18,479 nucleotides of DNA from JBOFEH01 sp051650265. GTDB lineage: Bacteria; Bacillota; Clostridia; Lachnospirales; Cellulosilyticaceae. The stretch is from NCBI GenBank assembly GCA_051650265.1, contig JBOFIR010000149.1:1-18479 (forward strand). The letters run 5' to 3'. Positions 1 through 8,015 of this stretch are shown one piece after another. Made by a program: the position numbers and the translations under genes. The first letter of the stretch is position 1. Each line of letters starts with the position of its first letter. A model generated the notes under the pieces. It saw only the letters and a program-made list of their open reading frames with translations, had not been told where the DNA came from and ran no database searches.

Positions 1-2
1 GG

Positions 3-413
3 GGTGTTGCGACATTGCCGCATGCAAGTGATGTAGAAGCGGGCTATACGGTAGGATCAGCGACACCACTCGTGATGAATGCAGCAACAGATAAGAAAGA
101 TGCGACATGGGAATTTGTCAAGTTCATGACAGGGGATGAATGTGCCAAACTCTATGCTGAAGCAGGTGCAATCCCAGGACGTTCAACACAAGAGACATTA
201 CAAGCAATTGCAAATTTAGAGGGGATGCCAGAAGGTGTATTAGAGGCGCTGAAAGTCAAAAATATCAGTTTTGATAGACCAATGGCTGACAAAGTAGCAG
301 AAGTAAACGCCATGATGGGTGAAGAACACTCTATGATTATGTTAGGTGAAGCTAGCGTGGATGAAGGGCTTGCAACGATGGCTGAGCGTTCAAAAGAAAT
401 TCAAGGAAAATAA
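3..413 (+). CDS. ABC sugar transporter substrate-binding protein, C-terminal part (cut by window start)
   Basis: The frame is open from base 3 to the TAA at 411-413, giving about 136 residues of the C-terminal lobe of a family 1 extracellular solute-binding protein. The stretch reading GYTVGSATPLVMN, then a helix containing ATWEFVKFMTG, then GAIPGRSTQ is the usual end of such proteins, where the bound sugar is held between two lobes. The N-terminus, including any lipobox, lies outside the window. A TTG near base 15 can be read as a start but is internal to the fold, so I treat the gene as 5'-truncated by the window only. Two permease genes follow immediately, which fixes its role as the external receptor of a CUT1-type importer; the sugar is unknown. 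No ATPase gene is present, as is common when one shared MsmX-type ATPase serves many importers. Confidence 0.88.
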   Translation, partial: GVATLPHASDVEAGYTVGSATPLVMNAATDKKDATWEFVKFMTGDECAKLYAEAGAIPGRSTQETLQAIANLEGMPEGVLEALKVKNISFDRPMADKVAEVNAMMGEEHSMIMLGEASVDEGLATMAERSKEIQGK

Positions 414-423
414 TAAAGAGAGA

Positions 424-475
424 CCAGGCAGGCTTAGTAGACTAAGAAAGGATTAGCAACCTAAGCCTGCCTTTC
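424..475 (+). terminator. Hairpin between binding-protein and permease genes (attenuator or mRNA 3'-end stabiliser)
   Basis: AGGCAGGCTTAG at 426-437 pairs perfectly with CTAAGCCTGCCT at 461-472 across a 23-base loop. The following tract TTTCGCTTT is only weakly U-rich, so termination is probably partial. Such hairpins behind the receptor gene are known to let the binding protein be made in excess over its permeases. Whether this one ends or merely protects transcripts is inference. Confidence 0.6.
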
Positions 476-499
476 GCTTTGATAAAAGGGGGATATTTC

Positions 500-1405
500 A
501 TGCAAACATCAGGTCATAAAAAGCAGATGAAAATGAATACGCGTCATACGCTTATAGGGATGTCTTTCATCTTGCCAAACTTCTTAGGCTTTTTGTGCTT
601 TATATTAATTCCAGTTATTTTTTCGTTTATTTTAAGTTTTGCACAGTGGGATGGGTTTAATGCCATACAATTTGCTGGCCTTGATAACTTTGTTGCAATT
701 TTCAAAAATCGCGTATTTCTTCCCGCCTTGCAACACACATTGATTTATACTGTATTTACTGTTTTCTTTAGTATGTCAGCAGCACTTGGGCTTGCACTAT
801 TATTAAATAGAAAAATAAAAGGAATTAATTTTTTTAGAAGTGCTGTCTTTTTCCCTTATGTGGCATCGATTGTCGCTGTAGGGGCTGTATGGAACGCGAT
901 GTTTATGAAGGATGCAGGACCTGTAAATGCCTTTTTACAGTTTGTAGGTGTTGCGAACCCTCCAGGCTGGTTTGCTTCTGTGCAGTGGGCCATGGTAGGC
1001 GTCATTATTGTCAGTGTGTGGAAGAATATGGGTTACTTTATGATTATTTATCTTGCAGCGCTACAAGATGTACCACCCTCTTTGTATGAAGCAGCTCAGA
1101 TTGATGGGGCCAGCAAATGGCAGCAGTTTTGGCGGGTAACTTTCCCAATGCTGACACCTTCCCATTTCTTTGTATTTATGATGCTCACGATCAATAGTTT
1201 CAAGGTATTTGATCTCGTATTTGTACTCACAGATGGGGGCCCTGGGATTGCCACCAAGATGCTGGCCAACTTCATCTATGACCAATCCTTTGTGTCTTGG
1301 AACTATGGTACAGCAAGTGCAGCTTCAATGGTGCTGTTCTTGATTGTTGGCACCATTACTATCATTCAATTCCGTTTTGAGAAAAAATTCAATGACTTTA
1401 TGTAG
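500..1405 (+). CDS. ABC sugar transporter permease, MalF/UgpA type
   Basis: A 301-residue integral membrane protein of the binding-protein-dependent transport family (CUT1). After a short basic N-terminus it has a hydrophobic segment around residues 20-45 (IGMSFILPNFLGFLCF) and about six membrane spans in all. The cytoplasmic EAA loop that docks on the ATPase is at about 196-215 (YEAAQIDGASKWQQFWR), with the usual Gly after IDG-type residues. I chose the ATG at 500 because AAGGGGGA lies about seven bases upstream; an upstream TTG at 479 has no ribosome site and falls just after the hairpin. The next permease starts 11 bases after its stop. Together they form the membrane channel for the binding protein encoded just upstream. 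The substrate cannot be read from sequence alone. Confidence 0.93.
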   Translation: MQTSGHKKQMKMNTRHTLIGMSFILPNFLGFLCFILIPVIFSFILSFAQWDGFNAIQFAGLDNFVAIFKNRVFLPALQHTLIYTVFTVFFSMSAALGLALLLNRKIKGINFFRSAVFFPYVASIVAVGAVWNAMFMKDAGPVNAFLQFVGVANPPGWFASVQWAMVGVIIVSVWKNMGYFMIIYLAALQDVPPSLYEAAQIDGASKWQQFWRVTFPMLTPSHFFVFMMLTINSFKVFDLVFVLTDGGPGIATKMLANFIYDQSFVSWNYGTASAASMVLFLIVGTITIIQFRFEKKFNDFM

Positions 1406-1416
1406 GAGGAAGCGTT

Positions 1417-2247
1417 ATGTCTGATGTAAAAGATAAATTTGGAAAAGTGGCTATTTATACCGTACTTACACTCATTGCATTTGTGACGTTGCTCCCTTTG
1501 CTATGGATGCTTTCTGCTTCTCTTAAGGTAGAAAGTCAAGTCTTTAGTGTACCCATACAGTGGATTCCAAAGGATCCTCAGTGGAGCAACTATGCCAAAA
1601 TATGGGAGAAGATCCCATTAGCACGCTTTACTTTTAATAGTGTCAAGATCACAGTGATTGTGACCTTGATTCAGTTGGCAACATCTAGTTTTGCGGCATA
1701 TGGCTTTTCAAAGTGTAAGTTTAGAGGAAGGGATACCTTGTTCTTGTGTTATATCATCACCATTGCAATTCCTTGGCAAGTGTACATGCTCCCTCAGTAT
1801 ATTATGATGAACAAGCTTCAGCTTGTAGACACCCATTGGTCTATTATCTTACTACAAAGCTTTACAGCCTTTGGTGTTTTCTTGCTTCGCCAATTCTATC
1901 AAAGTATTCCTGAAGACCTGTTAGAAGCGGCGCGTATTGATGGGCTTTCAGAATATGGCATTTATACACGTATTATCTTACCGCTTTCTAAGCCAGCACT
2001 GGCAAGTCTTACGATTTTTAGCTTTGTCACCGTATGGAACGACTTTATGGGGCCTATGATTTACTTTAACTCTACAAGTGTCAAGACGATCCAATTAGGG
2101 ATTCGCATGTTCATTAGCCAGTACTCAGCAGAGTACAACCTGATTATGGCAGCCAGTGTGGTAGCACTGATTCCTGTATTTGTGATTTATCTTGCTTTCC
2201 AAAGGTTCTTTGTGGAAGGTATTGCAACAAGTGGCTTAAAAGGATAG
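1417..2247 (+). CDS. ABC sugar transporter permease, MalG/UgpE/AraQ type
   Basis: A 276-residue second permease of the same CUT1 importer. It begins with a soluble stub and a membrane span near residues 12-32, followed by the periplasmic-side PIQWIPKDPQWSNY element that is typical of MalG-like subunits. The EAA loop is intact at about 169-187: E170, A171, A172, D175 and G176, then YGIYTRIILPLSKP. The protein ends in the conserved FVEGIATSGLKG tail, so it is full length. The ribosome site AGGAGG lies seven bases before the ATG and overlaps the stop region of the first permease gene, which shows tight operon coupling. Confidence 0.94.
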   Translation: MSDVKDKFGKVAIYTVLTLIAFVTLLPLLWMLSASLKVESQVFSVPIQWIPKDPQWSNYAKIWEKIPLARFTFNSVKITVIVTLIQLATSSFAAYGFSKCKFRGRDTLFLCYIITIAIPWQVYMLPQYIMMNKLQLVDTHWSIILLQSFTAFGVFLLRQFYQSIPEDLLEAARIDGLSEYGIYTRIILPLSKPALASLTIFSFVTVWNDFMGPMIYFNSTSVKTIQLGIRMFISQYSAEYNLIMAASVVALIPVFVIYLAFQRFFVEGIATSGLKG

Positions 2248-2332
2248 AAACGCTTATTCACCATAGAAAATCATGGCAGCTAGAAAGGGAATATGTTACC
2301 ATGAAGAAAAGGTGGATAAGGGGGCAATACAT

Positions 2333-4114
2333 ATGAAAAAAAAGAGGATAGATCGGAGAAGAAAAATGGGCATGTGGCATCCTAGAAGCATACGCTTCAA
2401 AATGGTGGTTTACTCAATGTTGTGCGTCATCAGCGTGAGTACATGTGGCTATCTCTATCTATTCTCTTATTTAAATGGGATCATTGTTGAGAAAGCGGAT
2501 CAGATCAATAGTATCTATATGGAAAACTTAACCATGGAGATTGAAGATGAGTTTCGGGCACTTTTTAATATGGGGATTAATTGTGCCAACCACTATGATG
2601 TGATGAAGGCTATGAAAATCCAGCAAGTCAAAACGGTAGAAGATAAAAAAACACTTCTACAAGCGCAGAATGTTATGAATGACCTGATCTCCACCACAAA
2701 GCTAAAAAAGTATGTGAATAAAATGCTTGTGTTTAATAAGCAAGGGGTGGTGGTTCAGGCGGTTGGCAATCATAATGCGTATCTAGAAGATGTGACGCGC
2801 TTGAGGGAGCAGAAGATGGATACGCAGCAAAAAATTAGAAATGACATTGGTATATTTTATCTCGAAGCATCCATTACACCCTATGAGAACAATAGTTTTG
2901 CCATCGTTTTGAATGTGAGCTCCTTTTCAGATCGTAAGGAGAATGGCTATCTGTATATGGAAGTAGATAGCAGCATTATTAAGGATATTTTGGCAGCACA
3001 TAGTCAACTTGATTATGTTGTGGCCTGGAACGAACAGGATGCAGCCAGTTGGCTTACAGCGCACATAGACCAGACATTATTGACGCAGTTGATGCAAGGC
3101 GTGGATCAAGAAATAGCCAGTTCGGGGCGCACTAAGTATAAAGTACATAGAAAAGCAATAGAGGGAACCAATGTATCACTTTATAACTTCATCGACATGA
3201 CGACATTTTCGATGAAAGAAAATGAGATGCTCTATACACTTATTGTAGTACTTGTGTTGAGTCTGGTATTGACCTTTTGTATTATCTTTATGGTGAGCAG
3301 GTGGGTGACTAAGCCGATCAGCAGATTGAGTGTACGCATACAGAAGATTGCCGAGAATGATTTTTCGTATGATCCTGAGATTGAGAAGGCACGAGATGAA
3401 ATAGGTGAAATTGGACGGTTGGTCAATGAAATGGTTCAGAGTGTTGCGCACTTAATGGATGAAATCATACGTAAAAATGAGGAGCAAAATAAGATTGAGA
3501 TGGCGCTCCTTCAAACCCAAGTCAACCCTCATTTTCTATATAATACATTAGACTCTATACACTGGATGGCAGTGATTCACAAAGCACCAGGTATTAGTCA
3601 TATTACAAAGAGTTTATCGAATTTGCTCAAAAATATGGCAAAAGGTGTATCAGATAAGATTACCCTTGCAGATGAACTCAGCCTACTAAAAGACTATATC
3701 ACGATACAAAGTATCCGTTATGCAGAAACTTTTGAGTATGAAAATGCGATTACACCAGATTTTTTTGACTATCGTATTGTAAAGATGACCTTACAACCCT
3801 TAGTAGAAAATGCAATTTTCCATGGCATTGAACCGTCGGGTAAGATTGGAACGATTCATATAAGTGCAAGGGAGGATATGTCATATCTTTATATTGATGT
3901 AATGGATGATGGCGTGGGGATGAGTAAAGAACAGATACAGCATCTCCTTGAGGAGAATCAACAGCCAGGCAAAAATACAATGAGTGGCATCGGTATAGCC
4001 AATGTGAATAGGCGTCTTAAGCTCGTCTATGGTGTAGGGTGTGGGTTGTTGGTTCAGAGTGAAGAAGGGTGCTATACCAAGATGACGGTCAAAATCAGAA
4101 AGGAGCGTATGTAA
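2333..4114 (+). CDS. YesM-family sensor histidine kinase
   Basis: A 593-residue membrane kinase. TM1 is at about 24-44 and TM2 at about 299-322, enclosing a ~250-residue extracytoplasmic sensor, probably dCache-like. A HAMP linker follows (VTKPISRL onwards, ~324-375) and then the His_kinase domain with H400 in NPHFLYNTLD, the phosphorylated histidine typical of the LytS/YesM group. The HATPase_c lid carries N493 in LVENAIFHG, DDGVGM at 525-530 and SGIGIANVNRRL near 549. I chose the ATG at 2333, preceded by AAGGGGGC, over an in-frame ATG 20 codons upstream that has no ribosome site. Its stop overlaps the start of the response regulator by one base (TAATG), so the pair is translationally coupled. 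It likely senses the transporter's sugar, perhaps through the binding protein, and controls this operon. Confidence 0.93.
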   Translation: MKKKRIDRRRKMGMWHPRSIRFKMVVYSMLCVISVSTCGYLYLFSYLNGIIVEKADQINSIYMENLTMEIEDEFRALFNMGINCANHYDVMKAMKIQQVKTVEDKKTLLQAQNVMNDLISTTKLKKYVNKMLVFNKQGVVVQAVGNHNAYLEDVTRLREQKMDTQQKIRNDIGIFYLEASITPYENNSFAIVLNVSSFSDRKENGYLYMEVDSSIIKDILAAHSQLDYVVAWNEQDAASWLTAHIDQTLLTQLMQGVDQEIASSGRTKYKVHRKAIEGTNVSLYNFIDMTTFSMKENEMLYTLIVVLVLSLVLTFCIIFMVSRWVTKPISRLSVRIQKIAENDFSYDPEIEKARDEIGEIGRLVNEMVQSVAHLMDEIIRKNEEQNKIEMALLQTQVNPHFLYNTLDSIHWMAVIHKAPGISHITKSLSNLLKNMAKGVSDKITLADELSLLKDYITIQSIRYAETFEYENAITPDFFDYRIVKMTLQPLVENAIFHGIEPSGKIGTIHISAREDMSYLYIDVMDDGVGMSKEQIQHLLEENQQPGKNTMSGIGIANVNRRLKLVYGVGCGLLVQSEEGCYTKMTVKIRKERM

Positions 4115-5739
4115 TGTATAAAATCATGTTGGTAGATGATGAACCACTTGTGCTTTCGGGAATCAAGTTTTTGATTGACTGGGATAAGCTGGACTGTATC
4201 GTTCAAAATACTGCGAGAAATGGTAAACAAGCGCTTGAGTTGATCGCCACTGAAAGACCAGACATTGTAGTATGTGATATCAATATGCCTATACTTTCAG
4301 GATTGGATGTACTTAAAGAAGTATCACAGAAGCAGGATCCCCCTGTATTTATCATGTTAACTAATCATCAAGAGTTTGACATGGCAAGGGAATCCCTACG
4401 TTACAAAGCTATAGAGTACTTGCTTAAGACCCAACTAGAACCAGAAGTCTTGGAGAAGGCAATTGATATGGCCATTCAAGAATGTGATAAGAGAAATCAA
4501 GTGGCAAAATTATCTTTGGCAACAGAAGTGATTACAGAAGATCCACAACAACTGATTAAAGGCTGCCTCAAAAAAATACTAGAAAGAAAGATTACCCATA
4601 AAAATAACGAGGGTTACAAACTCTTGGAGCGCCAGCAGATTCTAGAGGATATGGTTTTGATAGAAGTGGTACTTGACTATACAGAGCTTCCCAAAGTCCA
4701 GTATGCATCACTTCAAGATCGTGAGAGGATCTATGGATGGGTACAACAACTCGTAGAAACAATTTTACCCAAACTTTTTGGAAAGTATCTTTTGACAACC
4801 GCTGATATGACATGCCAACAATTCCGGATTGTTGTATGGGATTTGGGTGAGAGGGACATAAAGGTACAGATAGAAACGTTTTATCAAAAACTTTTGCTTG
4901 CGTCTGCCAATGTCACGGCAACACGACTCTCGGTGTTGGTGAGTGATGTGCTAAAAGGAAGTGACATATTCTGTGGATTACGCCAGATCGATCTGCTTTT
5001 GGACTATTATTATTGCTATGAGCCTGGTTTGGCTTATTATAGCCAAGTGGAGGGGATCAGCTGCCAAGAGATAAATTTGGCCCCAATGATTAATAAATTA
5101 GTGATTGCTATTAGGTTAAAAGACATAGCAGAATGTAAGATGGTTTTTAAAATAATTGAGGCTCAGTTAGTTGAGGGGGTTCATACCGCTAAGAATGAAC
5201 TTCGAAGTTGTATTGATCTTTACAGTACGGTATATGCAGTATTGGGACCACTTTTGCCAGAAGAGGGGGTAAGTCTATACTTTGGGGATCTTTCGGAGAT
5301 GATTAAGACACTCAATGAATTAGTCACAAGGCGACAGCTTCAGGAGTGGCTGAGTACATTTAAGGCGCAGGTGATTTGGCAATTGGAACAAATGACAGGA
5401 TCCCATTGTGAGGTTGTGGAACATGTGAAAAATTATATAGCGAATCATGTCACCGAGAAACTTATGCTACAAGATCTAGCAGACTACGTGAGTGTGTCAC
5501 CGAGTTATCTATCTGCTTTGTTCAAGAAGCAGTGTAATCAAAACATGGTAGATTACATTAATGAAGTGAAAATGTATAAAGCATGTGAGTTGATTCGTGA
5601 AGGCAACTATAAGATTTATGAGATTTCGTATTTGTTGAGCTTTGAAAATGCCTATTACTTTACCAAGGTATTTAAGCGGTATGTTGGCAAGACACCAAAG
5701 GAATATCAATATACTGTTAGGGGAAAAGAGGGTGTATAG
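4114..5739 (+). CDS. YesN-like response regulator with AraC DNA-binding domain
   Basis: A 541-residue cytoplasmic regulator. The receiver domain (1-120) has the acidic pocket D8/D9, phosphoacceptor D55 (VVCDINMP), T83 and K105, so it should be phosphorylated by the kinase encoded just before it. A ~310-residue linker of low conservation follows, as is usual in the YesN group. Residues ~437-535 form the AraC two-helix-turn-helix domain, with SYLSALFKKQ in the first unit and AYYFTKVFKRYVGKTPKEYQ in the second. The start at 4114 has AGGAG eight bases upstream and gives the canonical MYKIMLVDDEP opening; an alternative start 15 codons upstream lies inside the kinase gene. It probably activates promoters of this transporter or of nearby glycan-degrading genes. 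Confidence 0.94.
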   Translation: MYKIMLVDDEPLVLSGIKFLIDWDKLDCIVQNTARNGKQALELIATERPDIVVCDINMPILSGLDVLKEVSQKQDPPVFIMLTNHQEFDMARESLRYKAIEYLLKTQLEPEVLEKAIDMAIQECDKRNQVAKLSLATEVITEDPQQLIKGCLKKILERKITHKNNEGYKLLERQQILEDMVLIEVVLDYTELPKVQYASLQDRERIYGWVQQLVETILPKLFGKYLLTTADMTCQQFRIVVWDLGERDIKVQIETFYQKLLLASANVTATRLSVLVSDVLKGSDIFCGLRQIDLLLDYYYCYEPGLAYYSQVEGISCQEINLAPMINKLVIAIRLKDIAECKMVFKIIEAQLVEGVHTAKNELRSCIDLYSTVYAVLGPLLPEEGVSLYFGDLSEMIKTLNELVTRRQLQEWLSTFKAQVIWQLEQMTGSHCEVVEHVKNYIANHVTEKLMLQDLADYVSVSPSYLSALFKKQCNQNMVDYINEVKMYKACELIREGNYKIYEISYLLSFENAYYFTKVFKRYVGKTPKEYQYTVRGKEGV

Positions 5740-5865
5740 AGGATGGACAACACTGGGGCATGTGGCGCACAACCTATGTGCTAAAGAAGTGGTCTGTCTC
5801 GGAAAGTAGTGTGCAAGAGACCAGTCACGAGCCAGTAATTTGGAGCACATTAAATTTTCTGAGTA
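5740..5865 (+). other. Short remnant region between the regulator and the truncated beta-helix gene
   Basis: No full gene is visible. The frame starting at 5742 is open to the stop at 5895-5897; it has an internal ATG at 5760 and reads through a stretch beginning DGQHWGMWRTTYVLKKW. This looks protein-like but I cannot assign it to a family. A second short frame from the ATG at 5743 ends after 13 residues. No good ribosome site or promoter is visible. I infer that this is the scar of a deletion that also removed the start of the next gene. Confidence 0.35.
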
Positions 5866-6756
5866 GTGAGAAATCTGCAAGTTACCAATCAAGGTGAAAT
5901 GCCACTAGAGGGACGTACTGGGATTATGGTTTCTGCAGATGAGGCTTTCAATGAAGGACAAGGGGGGAGCGTTGAACATATTTATTTAAATGATGTTTTT
6001 GTTAGAGATGTTAATGGTCACCCAGAGCTTAAAGATCAACATAATGGGGGGATTTTTTATTGTATCAATAGTGAAGATGTAGCATACCCACTTATTTTCA
6101 AAGACATTGTCATTGAGAACTGTCATGTGAAAAATGTCCATAGAACTGGAATGAGTGTAGGTGGGACAAGATGTGGTTCCAAAATTGTAGGACAGGATCT
6201 GAGCATTTGGGAAAGTGAAGCCATCAAACCCTACCTTCATCAAGAGGTGATGATTCGCAATAATTATATCGAATGTGTTGGTGGGGATGCAATTGTTCCC
6301 ATGTATAGTTATCAACCACTAATTGAGCATAATACATCACAAGAAGCAAGTGTGGCGACAAAAGAGGACCCGAATTTGATGTATAATGCAGCGATTTGGC
6401 CGTGGCAATGCTATGAAGCGGTATTCCAGTACAATGAAGCTTTTGGAACTTACCTGAATGGGGATGGTCAGGCGTATGATTGTGATTGGTCTTTTGGCAC
6501 ACTATATCAATATAACTTTAGTCATGATAATGAAGGTGGATTCATGCTTGTATGTCAAGAAAATGCAATTGGATCCAAGATCCACAACAACATCAGCTAT
6601 AATGATCAACGTTATTTGTTTATGACGTCCAATGTGCAACCAGCATATGTTTCTCACAACATTTTTTATATAGGAGCGCACCTAAAGACAATGGTCTTTT
6701 CACCAGATCAAGGGCCAGTCATCTTTGAGGAGAATGTGTTTTACAAAGCTTCCTGA
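5866..6756 (+). pseudogene. Right-handed parallel beta-helix protein, 5'-truncated (polysaccharide lyase-like fold)
   Basis: About 296 residues of a right-handed beta-helix protein. Repeating strand-turn units are visible: HIYLNDVFVRDVNG, IVIENCHVKNVHRTGMSVGG, VMIRNNYIECVGGDAIV, YQYNFSHDNEGGFML, IHNNISYND and VSHNIFYIG. This is the pattern of PbH1-repeat proteins and many pectin- or glycosaminoglycan-acting enzymes. The frame enters mid-fold (RNLQVTNQGEMPLEGRTG), with a stop only two codons before the first possible GTG, no ribosome site, no signal peptide and roughly half the usual length. I therefore call it a broken gene. It ends abruptly after FYKAS, with coding-like sequence continuing in another phase. 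The enzymatic activity, if any, cannot be named. Next to kduI/kduD, an acidic-glycan substrate would fit, but that is inference. Confidence 0.72.
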
Positions 6757-7033
6757 AGCACAGCAGATGGTAGCATCAGTGCAGTTAGAAGGAGTACTTG
6801 AATTAGCTGCACACCAAGCACAATTAGATAGCGAGATGGATGAAGAAACACGCTATCAAGCTTGGCAAGAAGAAAATAAAAGAAGAAGCATGACGTTAGC
6901 TGCTGGAAAACGTATTTATGGCTGTGAACAATATACTTTTGCGCAATACAAGGCTTATGTAGAAAGTAATCGCGCGATACTAGGCAACTTTAAGAGATCA
7001 ACTAAGATACTGAAAGTTGAGCATACTTCTTAG
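6725..7033 (+). pseudogene. Unidentified alpha-helical fragment in a second frame, overlapping the beta-helix end
   Basis: This frame is open from 6686 to the TAG at 7031-7033, and its only early start is a TTG at 6725. From about 6750 it reads as a charged, probably helical sequence (ELAAHQAQLDSEMDEETRY, QAWQEENKRRS, YTFAQYKAYVESN). Base composition and codon use look coding. I do not recognise the family. It could be the frameshifted tail of the beta-helix gene, or the end of a different gene joined by a deletion. There is no ribosome site, so it is unlikely to be an independent gene. Its last 32 bases overlap, convergently, the 3' end of the AraC gene on the other strand. Confidence 0.4.
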
Positions 7034-7865
7034 GGGGGATACCTACTATTTTGGTAAAAGTTTTTACAAAATTGCTATAGTCGTTATAGCCGCACTGCTC
7101 ACAGACTTCATTGATATTGAGTCCACTTGCCAGTAGAGACTTGGCAATGCTGATGCGCCGTGCTGTAATGTACTTGTTGATTGTAGTACCCGTGGTGTTT
7201 TTGAAAATGCGGCAGATATAAGAATCACTCAAAAAGAATGCCTGTGAGAGTGTATCGATCGTCAGACGTTCATGAATATGTAAATTGATATAAGCTAGGA
7301 TGTCATCTACCTGCTCACTATATTTAGGGGTCGATTCTTCAAGCGAGAGGCGATCGGTATTTTCAAGATAAGCAGCATTGAGAAATAGCATGAGTTCTAT
7401 AAAGGCAGCTTGCTCAGCTAAGTCTTGACCATAGCCTGTGGCAGAGGTGAGCTTGTTGATGAAATATAAGAAGCGCTGCTGTTGCTCTTTGCTCAAAGAG
7501 AGTTTGTGACTAAAGGCATCTGGGTGGTTGTGAAAGCAATAGGCTAAGTCAGTTTGAGAAGAGGATAAGCGCCGTAGTAATTCTGGGGACACGGCAAGGA
7601 TGATGCGCTCATGAACCTCTGTATCAATTTGTGATAGATAATGGCTCTCATACTGATTGATCACAAACAGGTCGCCTGGAGAGATGGTGTAGAATTTATT
7701 ATCAATCAAAAATTGTTTACCACCAGAAATGGAATAGTAGAGCTCATAACAGTCATGGATATGCATTGCCATGGCTTTTTCTTCTTTGTAGAGGTGTGCA
7801 ATAGAGAAATACTTCTGGGAGATACAGTGAGTCATAGCGTCTTTGCAGGATGATAATTTTTTCAT
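7002..7865 (-). CDS. AraC-family transcriptional regulator with N-terminal cupin sensor domain
   Basis: A 287-residue one-component regulator. The N-terminal ~150 residues form an AraC_binding cupin: HIHDCYELYYSISGGKQFLIDNK, then the SPGDLFVINQYESHYL turn that usually forms the sugar pocket. The C-terminal ~100 residues are the AraC double helix-turn-helix (FFLSDSYICRIFKNTTG, then YNDYSNFVKTFTKIVGIPPKKY). The start is the ATG at 7865-7863, with AAAGGAG (plus-strand 7871-7877) upstream; an in-frame start 21 codons earlier lies on the -10 side of the promoter and is rejected. It is transcribed divergently from kduI across 150 bases, so it is the obvious candidate controller of the kdu operon, probably as an inducer-dependent activator. 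The inducer is unknown; a uronate-derived sugar is my inference. Confidence 0.92.
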   Translation of the reverse strand: MKKLSSCKDAMTHCISQKYFSIAHLYKEEKAMAMHIHDCYELYYSISGGKQFLIDNKFYTISPGDLFVINQYESHYLSQIDTEVHERIILAVSPELLRRLSSSQTDLAYCFHNHPDAFSHKLSLSKEQQQRFLYFINKLTSATGYGQDLAEQAAFIELMLFLNAAYLENTDRLSLEESTPKYSEQVDDILAYINLHIHERLTIDTLSQAFFLSDSYICRIFKNTTGTTINKYITARRISIAKSLLASGLNINEVCEQCGYNDYSNFVKTFTKIVGIPPKKYAQLSVS

Positions 7866-7896
7866 AGAGACTCCTTTGAATAAATAAGATAATACC

Positions 7897-7902
7897 ATTA
7901 TA
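7897..7902 (-). promoter_or_regulatory. Probable -10 box of the AraC gene
   Basis: Read on the minus strand this is TATAAT, 31 bases before the chosen start codon. No convincing -35 hexamer is found 16-18 bases upstream of it, only a run of eight T. Confidence 0.4.
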
Positions 7903-7960
7903 TAAAATGAGTTCAAAAAAAACCACATTTTAATGAATATAAGCCAGGAAGTCGATAAAA

Positions 7961-7996
7961 ATGTATGTTAAACTTATAGTATAATCATTCATACAT
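7961..7996 (+). promoter_or_regulatory. kduI promoter with inverted repeat around the -10 box
   Basis: A perfect TATAAT lies at 7980-7985, 30 bases before kduI, but no recognisable -35 box sits 17 bases upstream, as expected for an activator-dependent promoter. The -10 box is flanked by the perfect 7-base inverted repeat ATGTATG (7961-7967) and CATACAT (7990-7996), centres 29 bases apart. This could be an operator. Seven-base repeats can arise by chance, so the operator role is tentative. Confidence 0.5.
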
Positions 7997-8015
7997 AAAG
8001 AAAGAGGGTATTTAC

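Noticed and set aside
419..427. AGAGACCAG recurs after the first binding-protein gene (419-427), before the beta-helix fragment (5816-5824) and after the second binding-protein gene (16614-16622), suggesting a repeat at deletion sites.
   Set aside because: The shared core is only nine bases, GAGACCAG also occurs inside the second response regulator gene near 14037, and flanking sequence differs. Too little to call a repeat or recombination site.
2273..2332. In-frame ATG 20 codons upstream of the first sensor kinase as the true start.
   Set aside because: No ribosome site precedes it, while the ATG at 2333 has AAGGGGGC and begins with the usual basic N-terminus.
5743..5784. A 13-residue leader peptide starting at the ATG at 5743.
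   Set aside because: Short, with no ribosome site at the right distance and no attenuator structure after it.
5740..7033. An insertion sequence as the cause of the damaged region.
   Set aside because: I see no transposase motifs, terminal inverted repeats or target duplications.
7866..7928. Extra 21 N-terminal residues on the AraC regulator.
   Set aside because: That stretch overlaps the probable -10 box and has no ribosome site; AAAGGAG stands correctly before the ATG at 7865.
7866..8015. Catabolite-repression (cre) sites in the promoter regions.
   Set aside because: No stretch in the visible intergenic regions matches the cre consensus well enough by eye.
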